Origin: Oceanobacter sp.
Lineage (GTDB): Bacteria; Pseudomonadota; Gammaproteobacteria; Pseudomonadales; Oceanobacteraceae
Direction: 5' to 3'
NCBI GenBank assembly: GCA_002733645.1
Contig: NVWL01000008.1
Coordinates: 45,363-109,362, forward strand
DNA length: 64,000 nucleotides
Position numbers and translations under genes: made by a program. The notes beneath the pieces were generated by a model. That model was not told where the DNA came from. It was given only the letters and a program-made list of their open reading frames with translations, and did not search any database. Positions 30,638 to 40,174 of the stretch are shown in pieces (the first letter of the stretch is position 1; each line of letters begins with the position of its first letter).

Positions 30638-30772
30638 GCCTTTCCTCCACGTTGAGGCATTCTGTATTGCCCTTAGGACAACACCTTTATTTTTATCTTA
30701 GTACAACCTTTCTATCGGTCGTTTAATAGGTAAAATAAATCAAAAGTGCCACCCTAATTCAAGGCGACAATA

Positions 30773-31672
30773 ATGACTCTGACTGAATTGCGTTACATCG
30801 TTACCGCAGCACAAGAACGGCACTTTGGCCGTGCTGCTGAAAAATGCTTTGTCAGCCAACCCACGCTCAGCGTAGCGATAAAAAAGCTCGAAAGCGAGCT
30901 GGGTATCACTATTTTTGAAAGAAGTAAGAGTTCTGTCACCGTTACTCCCCTTGGCGAAAAGATCGTAACGCAAGCGCAACGTGTATTAGAAGAGTCTCGG
31001 GGTATAAAAGATATCGCCAGCGCCGGAAAAGATCAGCTTTCAACCCCTTTAAAGCTTGGTGCTATTTTTACGATTGGGCCGTATTTGTTTCCGCATCTAG
31101 TGCCTCATATTCATAAAGCGGCACCTGAGATGCCGCTTTATCTGGAGGAAAATTACACAGGGGTGCTGCGCAAGCAATTACGCGAAGGGGATCTTGATGC
31201 CATTATTATCGCGCTACCCTTTAATGAACCCGATGTACTCACACGCCCCCTTTATGATGAAGAGTTCATCATTGTTATGCCCAAGGGCCATCCGTGGGAA
31301 AAGAAAAAGAGCATACCTGCCGAGCAGCTGATGGATGAAGATTTACTCATGTTAGGTGAAGGCCATTGTTTCCGCGATCAAGTATTCGAGCATTGCCCAG
31401 CCCTGCACCGTAAGCAACACAGTCATTTGGGTAGCGTGCTGGAGGGCAGTTCGCTCGAAACGTTGAAGTACATGGTCGCGACCGGACTAGGAATCACAGT
31501 ATTGCCAAAATCTGCGATTGGTAATTTGGACAATAACTTATTAGTAACTCGCCCATTTAAGTCACCAGCGCCATTTCGGACGGTCGCCTTGGCGTGGCGA
31601 GCCAGTTTTCCTCGTGGGAAAGCCATCGACCTTGTGCTAGACAATACCACCACTTGCCGGAAAGAAGGCTAA
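30773..31672 (+). CDS. oxyR: Hydrogen-peroxide-sensing regulator OxyR (LysR family)
   Basis: 299 residues. N-terminal HTH (HFGRAAEKCFVSQPTLSVAIKKLE). The redox pair sits exactly at Cys199 and Cys208 in GHCFRDQVFEHC, the same numbering as E. coli. Oxidation forms the disulfide that activates peroxide-defence genes. recG follows by 6 bases, as in Pseudomonas, so co-transcription is likely. Confidence 0.96.
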   Translation: MTLTELRYIVTAAQERHFGRAAEKCFVSQPTLSVAIKKLESELGITIFERSKSSVTVTPLGEKIVTQAQRVLEESRGIKDIASAGKDQLSTPLKLGAIFTIGPYLFPHLVPHIHKAAPEMPLYLEENYTGVLRKQLREGDLDAIIIALPFNEPDVLTRPLYDEEFIIVMPKGHPWEKKKSIPAEQLMDEDLLMLGEGHCFRDQVFEHCPALHRKQHSHLGSVLEGSSLETLKYMVATGLGITVLPKSAIGNLDNNLLVTRPFKSPAPFRTVALAWRASFPRGKAIDLVLDNTTTCRKEG

Positions 31673-31678
31673 TCCGTC

Positions 31679-33757
31679 GTGGCAAGCTTTAAGAAGCTCA
31701 CGGATCTGAAAGGCGTTGGCCCAAAAATGGCCGAACAGCTGACGAAGCTGAACATCCACAGCCTGACAGATCTCGCTTTTCATTTGCCATTTCGCTATGA
31801 AGATCGTAGCCGCATCTTACCTATCGCAGGCCTTCAGCCTATGCGCCCGGCGGTGATTCAAGGCGAAGTAAAAGGCGCCAACATCGTCTTCGGAAAACGC
31901 CGTAGCTTGCTGGTAAAACTGCAAGATCACAGCGGTGTAATTAGTCTGCGTTTTTTTCATTTTAATGCCGCACAAAAAAATCAAATGAGCGTCGGTAATA
32001 CCTTACGCTGCTACGGTGAACCTCGCCGTGGTGCCAGCGGATTAGAACTGTATCACCCCGAATACCAACGAATTGATGAAAATACCGATACTCAACTCGA
32101 AGCCAAATTAACACCCGTCTATTCAGCTACGGATGGCATCACTCAACAACGTCTGCGCTTAATGCACGAGCAGGCGTTAGATTTTATTCGCGATGATCAA
32201 GTATCACTGCCCGATTTATTGCCTGCATCCTGGTGCGAGCAATGGCGCTTGCCGGGATTAAAAGAAGCCTTATTATTTTTGCATCAGCCGCCCACTAATA
32301 CCGACATACTGTCGCTTGAATCGGGGCAGCATCCAGCACACAAGCGACTTATTTTAGAAGAACTACTCGCTCATCAATTTTCGTTATTTAAATTACGCGC
32401 TCAGATTCAAGCTGATACGGCGCCCATCATTAATGGCGATCACAGTATGCGGCTGAAGTTATTAAGTGCTCTGCCGTTCACACCGACCATAGCCCAACAA
32501 CGCGTCACCGACGAAATCATCGAAGACTTAAAGCAGCCGTACCCAATGCTTAGATTGGTTCAAGGGGACGTTGGTTCAGGTAAAACCCTAGTGGCTGCGA
32601 TGGCCGCTTGCGATGTTTTGCAAAAAGGCTATCAAGTGGCCTTAATGGCCCCAACAGAAATTCTTGCTGAACAGCACTTAAAAAATATGACCGAATGGTT
32701 CGAACCACTGGGCATACGAGTAGGCTGGCTGGCGGGCAAAGTAAAAGGCAAAGCCAGAGTGCAATCCTTACACGATATTGCCTCAGGCGAGGTTCAGCTC
32801 GTGGTTGGCACTCATGCGCTATTTCAGGCCGAAGTGGCGTTTGCGCGCTTAGGTTTAGTGATTATTGATGAGCAACACCGCTTTGGTGTCGATCAACGCC
32901 TGTCTTTAAAGAAAAAAGGCGAAAAACTAGGCCTTGTGCCCCATCAACTTGTCATGACAGCCACGCCCATCCCCCGCACATTGGCCATGAGTGCATACGC
33001 TGATTTAGATACCTCAGTAATTGATGAGCTGCCTCCGGGCCGAAGCCCAATCACCACCGTCGTGATTAGTGAGCAACGTCGCCCTGAAATTATTCATCGC
33101 GTACAAGAAGCTTGCAGCGAAGGCGCGCAAGCGTATTGGGTGTGTACTCTCATTGAAGAAAGCGAAGCGCTGCAGTGCCAAGCGGCTGAAATTACGTTTG
33201 AAGAACTACGCGTCGCCTTGCCAAATCTGCGTATTGGATTAGTGCACGGACGAATGAAGGCCGCTGAAAAAGCCGAAATCATGGCCAAATTCAAAGCACA
33301 CGAACTTGATTTACTTGTCGCTACCACCGTCATTGAAGTCGGGGTGGATGTACCCAACGCCAGCTTGATGATTATTGAAAACCCAGAACGTCTAGGTCTA
33401 GCGCAACTCCACCAGCTCCGCGGGCGTGTAGGTCGTGGCAGCGCCAAAAGCCATTGTGTTCTTTTATACAAGTCACCGCTCTCCATGACGGGGAAACAGC
33501 GCCTACAAGTGATGCGCGATAGCCAAGATGGCTTTTATATCGCCGAGCAAGATTTGCAAATTCGCGGCCCGGGTGAACTTTTAGGCACCCGCCAAACGGG
33601 CCTACAAATGCTGCGTATTGCGGATCTCGTTCGCGACGCAGAGCTACTGCCTCAAGTCCAAGATATGGCCAATGACCTATGGGTTAGCCACCCAGAGTCT
33701 GTCGAGCCGCTGATCAAACGCTGGCTTGGTGATGCCGAACGCTTTGCGAATGTCTAA
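31679..33757 (+). CDS. recG: ATP-dependent DNA helicase RecG
   Basis: 692 residues. Remodels stalled forks and branched DNA. N-terminal wedge/OB domain (LKGVGPKMAEQL), Walker A GDVGSGKT, Walker B IIDEQHRFGVDQR, TATPIPRTL, and the C-terminal helicase motifs QLRGRVGRG and GPGELLGTRQTG are present. GTG start at 31679, close behind oxyR. Confidence 0.98.
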   Translation: MASFKKLTDLKGVGPKMAEQLTKLNIHSLTDLAFHLPFRYEDRSRILPIAGLQPMRPAVIQGEVKGANIVFGKRRSLLVKLQDHSGVISLRFFHFNAAQKNQMSVGNTLRCYGEPRRGASGLELYHPEYQRIDENTDTQLEAKLTPVYSATDGITQQRLRLMHEQALDFIRDDQVSLPDLLPASWCEQWRLPGLKEALLFLHQPPTNTDILSLESGQHPAHKRLILEELLAHQFSLFKLRAQIQADTAPIINGDHSMRLKLLSALPFTPTIAQQRVTDEIIEDLKQPYPMLRLVQGDVGSGKTLVAAMAACDVLQKGYQVALMAPTEILAEQHLKNMTEWFEPLGIRVGWLAGKVKGKARVQSLHDIASGEVQLVVGTHALFQAEVAFARLGLVIIDEQHRFGVDQRLSLKKKGEKLGLVPHQLVMTATPIPRTLAMSAYADLDTSVIDELPPGRSPITTVVISEQRRPEIIHRVQEACSEGAQAYWVCTLIEESEALQCQAAEITFEELRVALPNLRIGLVHGRMKAAEKAEIMAKFKAHELDLLVATTVIEVGVDVPNASLMIIENPERLGLAQLHQLRGRVGRGSAKSHCVLLYKSPLSMTGKQRLQVMRDSQDGFYIAEQDLQIRGPGELLGTRQTGLQMLRIADLVRDAELLPQVQDMANDLWVSHPESVEPLIKRWLGDAERFANV

Positions 33758-33832
33758 TTAGTCAACGAACAGTAAGCAGCTTCTGATAAAACGTCTATAT
33801 TCTATGGATAGTATCTTTTAAAGGGGCATGAC

Positions 33833-35257
33833 ATGTCCGCCATTCCTTCCGTAGTACTGAAAGTTCTCGACGATTGGAGTATTCCGTATACCGCCGCCGA
33901 TGATCAGGAGCTGTTTGAAATTATGCAGAGTAATCCCCCGGCGTCATACTCGCCTAAAGTCGCGAATATCATCTTTCTTAAAGACGATATTGGCCAAGTA
34001 CAAGTGGTTGTACCCGGAAACCGAATGCTTGATCTTACTCAAATGTCGCACGCATTTGGTCGCCAGTTCTCGGCAATTTCAGCTGATGAAATGCTCAAAC
34101 TGAAAAACAAATATCAACTGACTGACTTCCCAGCCTTGCCGCAAATCACATCAATGGAAACCATGATTGATCAGGCACTGTTAAAGGAAAATGAGCTGTT
34201 TATTGTCACGGGCGGAGAGCAAACCTTGGGCGAACAAGAGTGGCTGAAAATTCCAATGGATGAGTTCAAAGCACTCACCACCAGCTCGCACTTGGGAAAT
34301 TACACGACGCCATTACGTCAGGATGTTCGCCAGAAAGATGCAGACCAAGATATCGACGATGTGCATTCAGCGATTCGCCAGTTTACCCCCAAGCGCATTC
34401 AGCAGCGCTTAGAAGAAACATTAGACCTTCCACCGCTGCCAGAAACCGCTCGAAAAATTATTGAACTACGCGTAGACCCGAATGCCGATACAAAAGCACT
34501 CGCGCACACGGTAGAACTTGACCCTGGCATGTCGGCACAAGTACTAAGTTGGGCACGTTCCCCTTATTATGGCACTCGCGGTGAAATTAAAACTGTAGAA
34601 GAAGCCGTGATTCGAGTGCTTGGATTTGATTTAGTCATTAATCTCGCTCTCGGCTTAGCCTTGGGCCGTTCGTTATCGGTGCCTAAAGAAGGCCCCCACG
34701 GCTACACCCCGTTTTGGCAACAAGCCATTGTCACCGCCAGTTTATGTGCCGAGTTAGTGCGAAAAATACCTATCGATCAACGTCCATCACAGGGATTGTC
34801 TTATCTCTGTGGTTTATTGCATAACTTTGGGTTTTTAATTCTGGGGCAAGTATTCCCACCGCAGTTCTCGCTGATTAATCGCCATATTGAAGCTAACCCG
34901 CACATAAACCGCTTTTACATCGAACACTACCTTCTGGGGATGAGCCGCGAGCAGTGTGCCGCCGCATTAATGCAGCAATGGCAAATGCCGACCGAGCTGG
35001 TTGTCGCTATGCGCCAACTGCATAACCCGGAATACCAAGAAGAACATCACACCTACGCTAATTTATTATTTATCGCCGTGCGTTTGCTCCGCCATCATGG
35101 CATTGGGGATGGGCCTTCAGAAATGATTCCAGACGCTATGTATGAAAGCTTAGGTTTGAAAAAAGAAGACGCACTCGACGCGGTCAATAACGTCGCAGAG
35201 AGAATCGACGATCTTAGTGATCTGGTTTCTCTTCTAAATCAGTCGAGTTCAAAATAG
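33833..35257 (+). CDS. YbaK-like domain fused to HDOD domain
   Basis: 474 residues. Residues 1-165 resemble the YbaK/ProX aminoacyl-tRNA deacylase fold (ANIIFLKDDIGQVQVVVPGNRMLDL). Residues 200-410 form an HDOD domain (LPPLPETARKIIELRVDPNADTKALAHTVELDPGMSAQVLSWARSPYY in pieces, then LCGLLHNFGFLILGQ). HDOD proteins act in signalling and lack the catalytic HD pairs. A regulatory role is likely. It overlaps the convergent next gene by 44 bases. Confidence 0.7.
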   Translation: MSAIPSVVLKVLDDWSIPYTAADDQELFEIMQSNPPASYSPKVANIIFLKDDIGQVQVVVPGNRMLDLTQMSHAFGRQFSAISADEMLKLKNKYQLTDFPALPQITSMETMIDQALLKENELFIVTGGEQTLGEQEWLKIPMDEFKALTTSSHLGNYTTPLRQDVRQKDADQDIDDVHSAIRQFTPKRIQQRLEETLDLPPLPETARKIIELRVDPNADTKALAHTVELDPGMSAQVLSWARSPYYGTRGEIKTVEEAVIRVLGFDLVINLALGLALGRSLSVPKEGPHGYTPFWQQAIVTASLCAELVRKIPIDQRPSQGLSYLCGLLHNFGFLILGQVFPPQFSLINRHIEANPHINRFYIEHYLLGMSREQCAAALMQQWQMPTELVVAMRQLHNPEYQEEHHTYANLLFIAVRLLRHHGIGDGPSEMIPDAMYESLGLKKEDALDAVNNVAERIDDLSDLVSLLNQSSSK

Positions 35258-36023
35258 AGGCACCCGTCGCCTTCGAAATAAGCGACTGATACGCCACCTC
35301 TGACCACGTGCTCAGAGGTGGGGTTTGCCACAATTCAGCAATGCGCTGAATATCGGTATTACTTGTAAAGCGATACGCGTAGAGCAAGTACTCTCGTGTT
35401 CTTGCACGTACAGCCTCCTCCGATAATTCAAATAACACATCCTGTTTACCTAACTCCGAAGCCACAGCGGCCCGAGCCAACAACACCCACTGCGACATTC
35501 CCATCGCTTGATCTAACCGGTTAATCATGGCTATTCGGGGTTGAGCAGGAATCTGCTGACGCAAACGTTCGGTGTAATTTTTGTACTCTGCGCTGCCCTG
35601 CATGGCAATCGCACTGGCTTCAATGTCACGCGCCTGCCTCATCATGGGGGCCGACAATAACTCAACAAGCTCCTTCTGCTGAGACGCACTAAAGGCAATC
35701 AAGCTGTGTTGCAACTTATGAGTTAAAGGTTCTGGTGCCCAATGCATCAGTCTTACAAGCACTTCTTGCTGCTTTCTCTGAGAGATACCTGGCACTGTCT
35801 TCAAATACGCATTAGCAAGCGTACGAACCTGCACAGAGATGCCTGTAAAGCCACTCAAGTGAATAATACGGCCTGTAATATCCTCAGGCTGATCTGCCAG
35901 CGTCAAAGGGGCTGCCCCCTCGGCTGGGTTATCAGCGAGTTGCGGCTCTTCAGCCGCCGTAGAAAAAGTACTTAACGCAATAGCACCACATACAACAAAC
36001 AAAATGTGTTTAAGAGGGAACAT
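35214..36023 (-). CDS. Exported alpha-helical protein of unknown function
   Basis: 269 residues. Signal peptide (CGAIALSTFSTAA), then an all-helical soluble body with no recognised motif. The 3' end overlaps the HDOD gene by 44 bases on the other strand. The start is 2 bases after the stop of the symporter gene, so it is the second gene of that operon and probably coupled to it. No function can be assigned. Confidence 0.7.
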   Translation of the reverse strand: MFPLKHILFVVCGAIALSTFSTAAEEPQLADNPAEGAAPLTLADQPEDITGRIIHLSGFTGISVQVRTLANAYLKTVPGISQRKQQEVLVRLMHWAPEPLTHKLQHSLIAFSASQQKELVELLSAPMMRQARDIEASAIAMQGSAEYKNYTERLRQQIPAQPRIAMINRLDQAMGMSQWVLLARAAVASELGKQDVLFELSEEAVRARTREYLLYAYRFTSNTDIQRIAELWQTPPLSTWSEVAYQSLISKATGASILNSTDLEEKPDH

Positions 36024-36025
36024 AC

Positions 36026-37315
36026 TTAGTCTTTATGTTCCTCGACAAGCCGCGGAGCAACAGAATGAAATATATCTTCTTCAAGCACGCCTTCCGTTTT
36101 AGCAATCACTACAGAAACCATTGCATCCCCCGTCACGTTGACGGCGGTTCTCAACATATCCAACAAACGATCCACGCCGATAATTAGGGCAATACCTTCT
36201 ACCGGCAAACCGACCTGCTGCAGCACCATCGCTAAAGTGATTAAACCGACACCGGGCACACCCGCCGTACCAATCGAGGCCAGCGTTGCCGTACCAATCA
36301 CCATCAGGTAATCCATCATGCTGAGTTCAAGACCAAAGGCCTGAGCGATAAACACCGTAGCAACGCCTTGCATAATGGCGGTGCCGTCCATGTTAATGGT
36401 TGCCCCCAAAGGCAATACAAACGAAGCAGCTCGTGTCCCTACCCCTAAGTGCTGTTCGGCATTGCGAATGGTCACGGGCAAGGTGGCACTGCTTGAAGCC
36501 GTGCTAAACGCAAATAGCTGCACCGGCCACATTTTGCGGAGAAAGATAATCGGCGACAGGCCAGTCGTGATACGAAGAATCACGCTGTATACCACTAAAC
36601 CATGTAACAACAATACGCCGACCACGGTGAGCATGTAGGCCAGCAACTCTTCGATTGGCCCCAGACCTTTTGAAGCAAACAGGGTGAACAGCAGGCTAAA
36701 GACACCATACGGTGCCAGTTGCATCAGCATATTCACCAAGGTCATTAAGACTTCGTTCCAATCTGAAAACTGCTTAGCAATGCGCTGCCCTGGCACCCCT
36801 GCACGACCAATCGCTAGGCCAACCAACAGCGCAAAGACGATCACTTGCAGCATGTTGCCTTCAACCATGGCTTTAAAGGGGTTACTTGGGAATATATTGG
36901 CCAAAACGTCAATCAGCGGCACCGCAGGCGGCGGAGAATATGCCGTTTCGGTGGTCATATTAACGCCTTCACCGGGATTAATGATGTTCGCAAACGTCAT
37001 CGCCAAAGTGATCGCAATAGCCGTTGTCAGAAGATAAAGAGCGATGGTTTTTATACTCATCCGCCCTAAACTGCTTTGATCACTCAAGTGGCACACACCA
37101 CACACCAAAGAAACAAACACCAAGGGCACAACAAGCAGCTTTAAACTGGAAACGAATATTTTTCCAAGCAGGGCAAACAAGCCACTCGCCAGAAAGTCAT
37201 CTAAGACAAACCTTACCCATGAAGCCAACTCTGCCGACGCCAATACATCGTGTGTGATTTTGCCAAGGATAATGGCAGCAATCATTGAGATAAGTATGCG
37301 GGTAGTGAGGCTCAC
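36026..37315 (-). CDS. Dicarboxylate/amino acid:cation symporter (DAACS family)
   Basis: 429 residues, polytopic. Re-entrant loop SSSATLPVTIRNAEQHLGV and substrate/Na site ATINMDGTAIMQG, plus GVPGVGLITLAMVLQQVGLP and DRLLDMLRTAVNVTGD, are the GltP/DctA core. It imports a C4-dicarboxylate or an acidic amino acid with cations. The exact substrate cannot be decided. Confidence 0.92.
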   Translation of the reverse strand: MSLTTRILISMIAAIILGKITHDVLASAELASWVRFVLDDFLASGLFALLGKIFVSSLKLLVVPLVFVSLVCGVCHLSDQSSLGRMSIKTIALYLLTTAIAITLAMTFANIINPGEGVNMTTETAYSPPPAVPLIDVLANIFPSNPFKAMVEGNMLQVIVFALLVGLAIGRAGVPGQRIAKQFSDWNEVLMTLVNMLMQLAPYGVFSLLFTLFASKGLGPIEELLAYMLTVVGVLLLHGLVVYSVILRITTGLSPIIFLRKMWPVQLFAFSTASSSATLPVTIRNAEQHLGVGTRAASFVLPLGATINMDGTAIMQGVATVFIAQAFGLELSMMDYLMVIGTATLASIGTAGVPGVGLITLAMVLQQVGLPVEGIALIIGVDRLLDMLRTAVNVTGDAMVSVVIAKTEGVLEEDIFHSVAPRLVEEHKD

Positions 37316-37344
37316 AGAGTCGTCCTTCGGTCAGAGTTTGCGTA

Positions 37345-37707
37345 TTAAGGCTTCAGGTATTTACTGATGCCCTGAAACCACATTACCTTGCTCAGGTCAC
37401 CACTGATAGTAATGTCTTTCTCTTGAATTCCTTTCATAAACGCATTGCGGTCTTTCGAGGTCATAATTTTTAACCCCTTGCGTTCGTTTTTAAAACTGAT
37501 CGTAAACTCTGGAGACGGGTGCGCCTTCCCTTTGCTCTTTATACGATTATCAGCAATCACATAATGACGAACGACCTTTTGGCCATCGATCTGAAGCTGA
37601 AATGCCATGTTCTGACCTTTCAATTGCTCTTGAAATGCTGGGTTCTTTTTTGCTGCTCGTTTCATCAACTTACCTAAAACCCAAAGCAATAATCGAAACT
37701 TAATCAC
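37345..37707 (-). CDS. Small protein, possible SCP2-like fold
   Basis: 120 residues. GTG 37707 is chosen: AGAGGA lies about 9 bases before it, and upstream in-frame residues are antisense to the DUF1415 gene's own frame. It overlaps the DUF1415 stop by 8 bases. N-terminal helix (LLLWVLGKLMKRAAKKNP) and a beta-rich body with FTISFKNERKGLKIM and DITISGDLSKVMWF resemble a sterol-carrier-type pocket. Identity is tentative; function unknown. Confidence 0.6.
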   Translation of the reverse strand: MIKFRLLLWVLGKLMKRAAKKNPAFQEQLKGQNMAFQLQIDGQKVVRHYVIADNRIKSKGKAHPSPEFTISFKNERKGLKIMTSKDRNAFMKGIQEKDITISGDLSKVMWFQGISKYLKP

Positions 37708-38227
37708 CTGAAATATCCTCTGATTGAAAAACCGCAGTGTCAGCCAATGCCGGCATAATGGCAAGTAGGCCCTCTTTGCCCAAACGACGCATGTGCTGAC
37801 GATTACGTTCAGGAATGCGATCTGGGAAGCGAATCTGCGCCAGTGCATTCTCAATATCGTCCTCGCGGATAATATGAAGCATGGGGAATGGTGAGCGGTT
37901 AGTGTAATGACTGGCGTCCTCGGCAGGCTCGCCTTCGAATTCGTAGCGCGGATGAAATGTCGCTATTTGCAATTTCCCTTCGTATCCCAATTGCACCAGC
38001 AACGAATCGCAAATTAAGAACCAATTCCAATATTCATCAAAATCGACAAAAAGCGACGGGGTTACAAAAAGGGCGGTAGGAATCTCATCTGTCGTAGCAT
38101 CTGCGACTTTTTCGAGCAGCGCCATAAACTGTGCGGCGGCCTCAGCATCATCATTTGCTGGGGAAACTTGTATCAACAGGTCTGCCAATACAGGGCTAGC
38201 GAAGGGACAAAGCCCTTCACCAACCAC
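37700..38227 (-). CDS. DUF1415 family protein (start codon unclear)
   Basis: Contains GLCPFASPV, IATFHPRYEFEG and HYTNRSPFPMLH, hallmarks of DUF1415; function unknown. The first ordinary start is GTG 38227, but homologous-looking residues (LQWVTRLVVGEG) continue upstream in frame to about 38290 with no ATG, GTG or TTG. A start at the ATA overlapping the hupB stop (38288-38290), or some other non-standard start, or a base error is implied. Lies after hupB and is coupled to the next gene. Confidence 0.75.
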   Translation of the reverse strand: MVGEGLCPFASPVLADLLIQVSPANDDAEAAAQFMALLEKVADATTDEIPTALFVTPSLFVDFDEYWNWFLICDSLLVQLGYEGKLQIATFHPRYEFEGEPAEDASHYTNRSPFPMLHIIREDDIENALAQIRFPDRIPERNRQHMRRLGKEGLLAIMPALADTAVFQSEDISGD

Positions 38228-38286
38228 CAGCCGGGTTACCCACTGAAGCGTGAGTTGTTCCGCACTGGTGGTATCTGGAGCCGTGC

Positions 38287-38559
38287 TTATTGCACAGACT
38301 CTTTCAGAGCTTTACCGGCTTTAAACGCAGGTACTTTTGCAGCTTTAATGGTGATTGGCTCACCCGTCTGCGGGTTTTTACCCTGACGTTCTGCACGGTT
38401 ACGCACTTCAAAAGTACCAAAACCGATTAAAGTAACTGACTCACCTTCGCCTAGAGTCTTAGCGATCTGATCAGTGAATGCAGTAATAACCTCGGCTGCT
38501 TTTTCCTTGCTTAGATCCGCTTTTTCAGCAATAGCCGCAGCTAGTTCTGGTTTACGCAT
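38287..38559 (-). CDS. hupB: DNA-binding protein HU-beta
   Basis: 90 residues. MRKPELAAAIAEKADLS, GFGTFEVRNRAERQGKNPQTG and KVPAFKAGKALK are typical HU. A dimeric nucleoid protein that bends DNA. It follows rubB on the same strand, and DUF1415 starts at or near its stop. Confidence 0.97.
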   Translation of the reverse strand: MRKPELAAAIAEKADLSKEKAAEVITAFTDQIAKTLGEGESVTLIGFGTFEVRNRAERQGKNPQTGEPITIKAAKVPAFKAGKALKESVQ

Positions 38560-38620
38560 AGTAATTATCCTTGTTTCCGTTTTATTCTGAATGTGTCGAG
38601 AACTAAATCCCCACAGAGAA

Positions 38621-39778
38621 TTAAGGCATCAACGCCGGTAATTCTTTGTTGAGTGCTACTTTATTCGGTACTTTCGCTCCGGTCAAAGCGTAACCGAGTA
38701 AATCGCCTGCTTCATTTCGGAATTCGGCCTGAACATCGTTGCCTTCTTTCTCAACAATCCAACGACCTTCAGTGGCAACAGCCGGTGGAGAAACAACCAC
38801 AGGACATGCTGGCGTCTTCACGGTAACCGGCATAACACCATAGCTAACTTCCGTTGGTGTACCGGCCAATGTTTTCGCTAAGGCGCGCGCAGAAGCCATC
38901 AAAGGCAGTACGTACAACAACACACGACCTTCGACTTCAGCACAATCACCTAGGGTGTAAACGTCGTCAATATTGGTCTTCAAGGTACGATCGGCAACGA
39001 TACCGCGATTCACACGAATACCGGCTTTTGCGGCCAAATCAATACGTGGACGCAAACCAATCGCTGACACAACGACATCGGCTTTCACTTCTTCACCAGT
39101 GTTCAATGTCGCAATAACGCCTTCGCCATCTCGATTAACACGGGAAACTAACGGGCCAAGATTAAACTTAACCCCAATGCCTTCAAGGCCAGCCTGTACC
39201 GCGTTCGCGGCCTCTTCAGGTAGCAAGGTTGGGAAGACCTGATCACACGGAGCGATGACTTCACACTCAAAGCCACCCACAGTCATGTCATTAGCAAACT
39301 CACAACCAATTAAGCCTGCACCCATAATCAAGACGCGCTTTTTACCGTCAGCAGCGGCACGAAAACGGCCATAATCTTCAAGGTCATTAATTGAGAAAAT
39401 GAGATCGTTGGCATCGCCTTCAACGTGAGGGTGAATCGCTTCAGCGCCCCAACCAATCACCAGCTTGCTGTATTCAACAGACTCTTCACCCAGCTTCACG
39501 AGGTGAGCATCGGTATCAATTTCAGTCACAAGGGTGTTGGTACGAATCGTCATACCCAGTTGATCAGCCATACCAGCAGCGGTGTTCATTGCCAGTTCAT
39601 CCGCCGATTTATTTTTACCATAACCGGTAGACAACATTGGCTTGGAGTAATTACGGCCATCGTCCGCTGTAATCATCACAATGTTTTGTTCTGGTGCAAC
39701 TTTACGCAATTCTTTAGCTAGGTTATATCCAGCCAAGCCGGAGCCAATAATGACGACAGGTGCAGAGGAATTACTCAT
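38621..39778 (-). CDS. rubB: Rubredoxin-NAD(+) reductase
   Basis: 385 residues. FAD domain [22 protein letters not shown] domain [17 protein letters not shown], and [11 protein letters not shown] near the second FAD site. Passes electrons from NADH to rubredoxin, which feeds alkane hydroxylases or oxidative-stress enzymes. rubA is directly upstream (75-base gap with a hairpin). No alkane hydroxylase gene is in the window. Confidence 0.93.
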   Translation of the reverse strand: MSNSSAPVVIIGSGLAGYNLAKELRKVAPEQNIVMITADDGRNYSKPMLSTGYGKNKSADELAMNTAAGMADQLGMTIRTNTLVTEIDTDAHLVKLGEESVEYSKLVIGWGAEAIHPHVEGDANDLIFSINDLEDYGRFRAAADGKKRVLIMGAGLIGCEFANDMTVGGFECEVIAPCDQVFPTLLPEEAANAVQAGLEGIGVKFNLGPLVSRVNRDGEGVIATLNTGEEVKADVVVSAIGLRPRIDLAAKAGIRVNRGIVADRTLKTNIDDVYTLGDCAEVEGRVLLYVLPLMASARALAKTLAGTPTEVSYGVMPVTVKTPACPVVVSPPAVATEGRWIVEKEGNDVQAEFRNEAGDLLGYALTGAKVPNKVALNKELPALMP

Positions 39779-39826
39779 AGAAATATCCGCTAATGGAGGG
39801 AGAATAGAATGTAACTCGGGAAATAA

Positions 39827-39847
39827 GGGCTACCCGAACGGTAGCCC
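39827..39847 (-). other. Hairpin between rubA and rubB
   Basis: GGGCTACC (39827-39834) pairs with GGTAGCCC (39840-39847), 5-base loop. The T tail on the minus strand is weak (TTATTT), so it may be a partial terminator that keeps rubredoxin more abundant than its reductase. Confidence 0.55.
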
Positions 39848-39853
39848 AAACAA

Positions 39854-40018
39854 TCAGATTTCAACCATCTCGAAATCTTCTTTACCTACACCACAATCTG
39901 GGCAAATAAAATCATCAGCTACATCTTCCCAACGAGTACCAGCCGGGATACCTTCTTCTGGCGCGCCTGCTTCTTCGTCATAAATCCAACCGCAGACAAC
40001 GCATTGCCACTTTTTCAT
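39854..40018 (-). CDS. rubA: Rubredoxin
   Basis: 54 residues, translated by hand on the minus strand. The two iron-binding knuckles CVVCGWIYDEEAG and CPDCGVGKEDF each supply two cysteines for a single Fe. Electron carrier paired with rubB. Only one rubredoxin is present here, whereas PAO1 has two in tandem at this position. Confidence 0.97.
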   Translation of the reverse strand: MKKWQCVVCGWIYDEEAGAPEEGIPAGTRWEDVADDFICPDCGVGKEDFEMVEI

Positions 40019-40174
40019 TGATATACCTATATGTACTTTAATTTTGTAGGGCGGTAAAACTACTGTTCTGGCGGCCTAAAATCAACGGTCAATTCAGGGC
40101 ATATTTCAATCAAAGTGCGCTGCGATGGGCTTGCTGACTTGCCTGAAGACCAGATTTAGCGCATTCTGCGCCGC

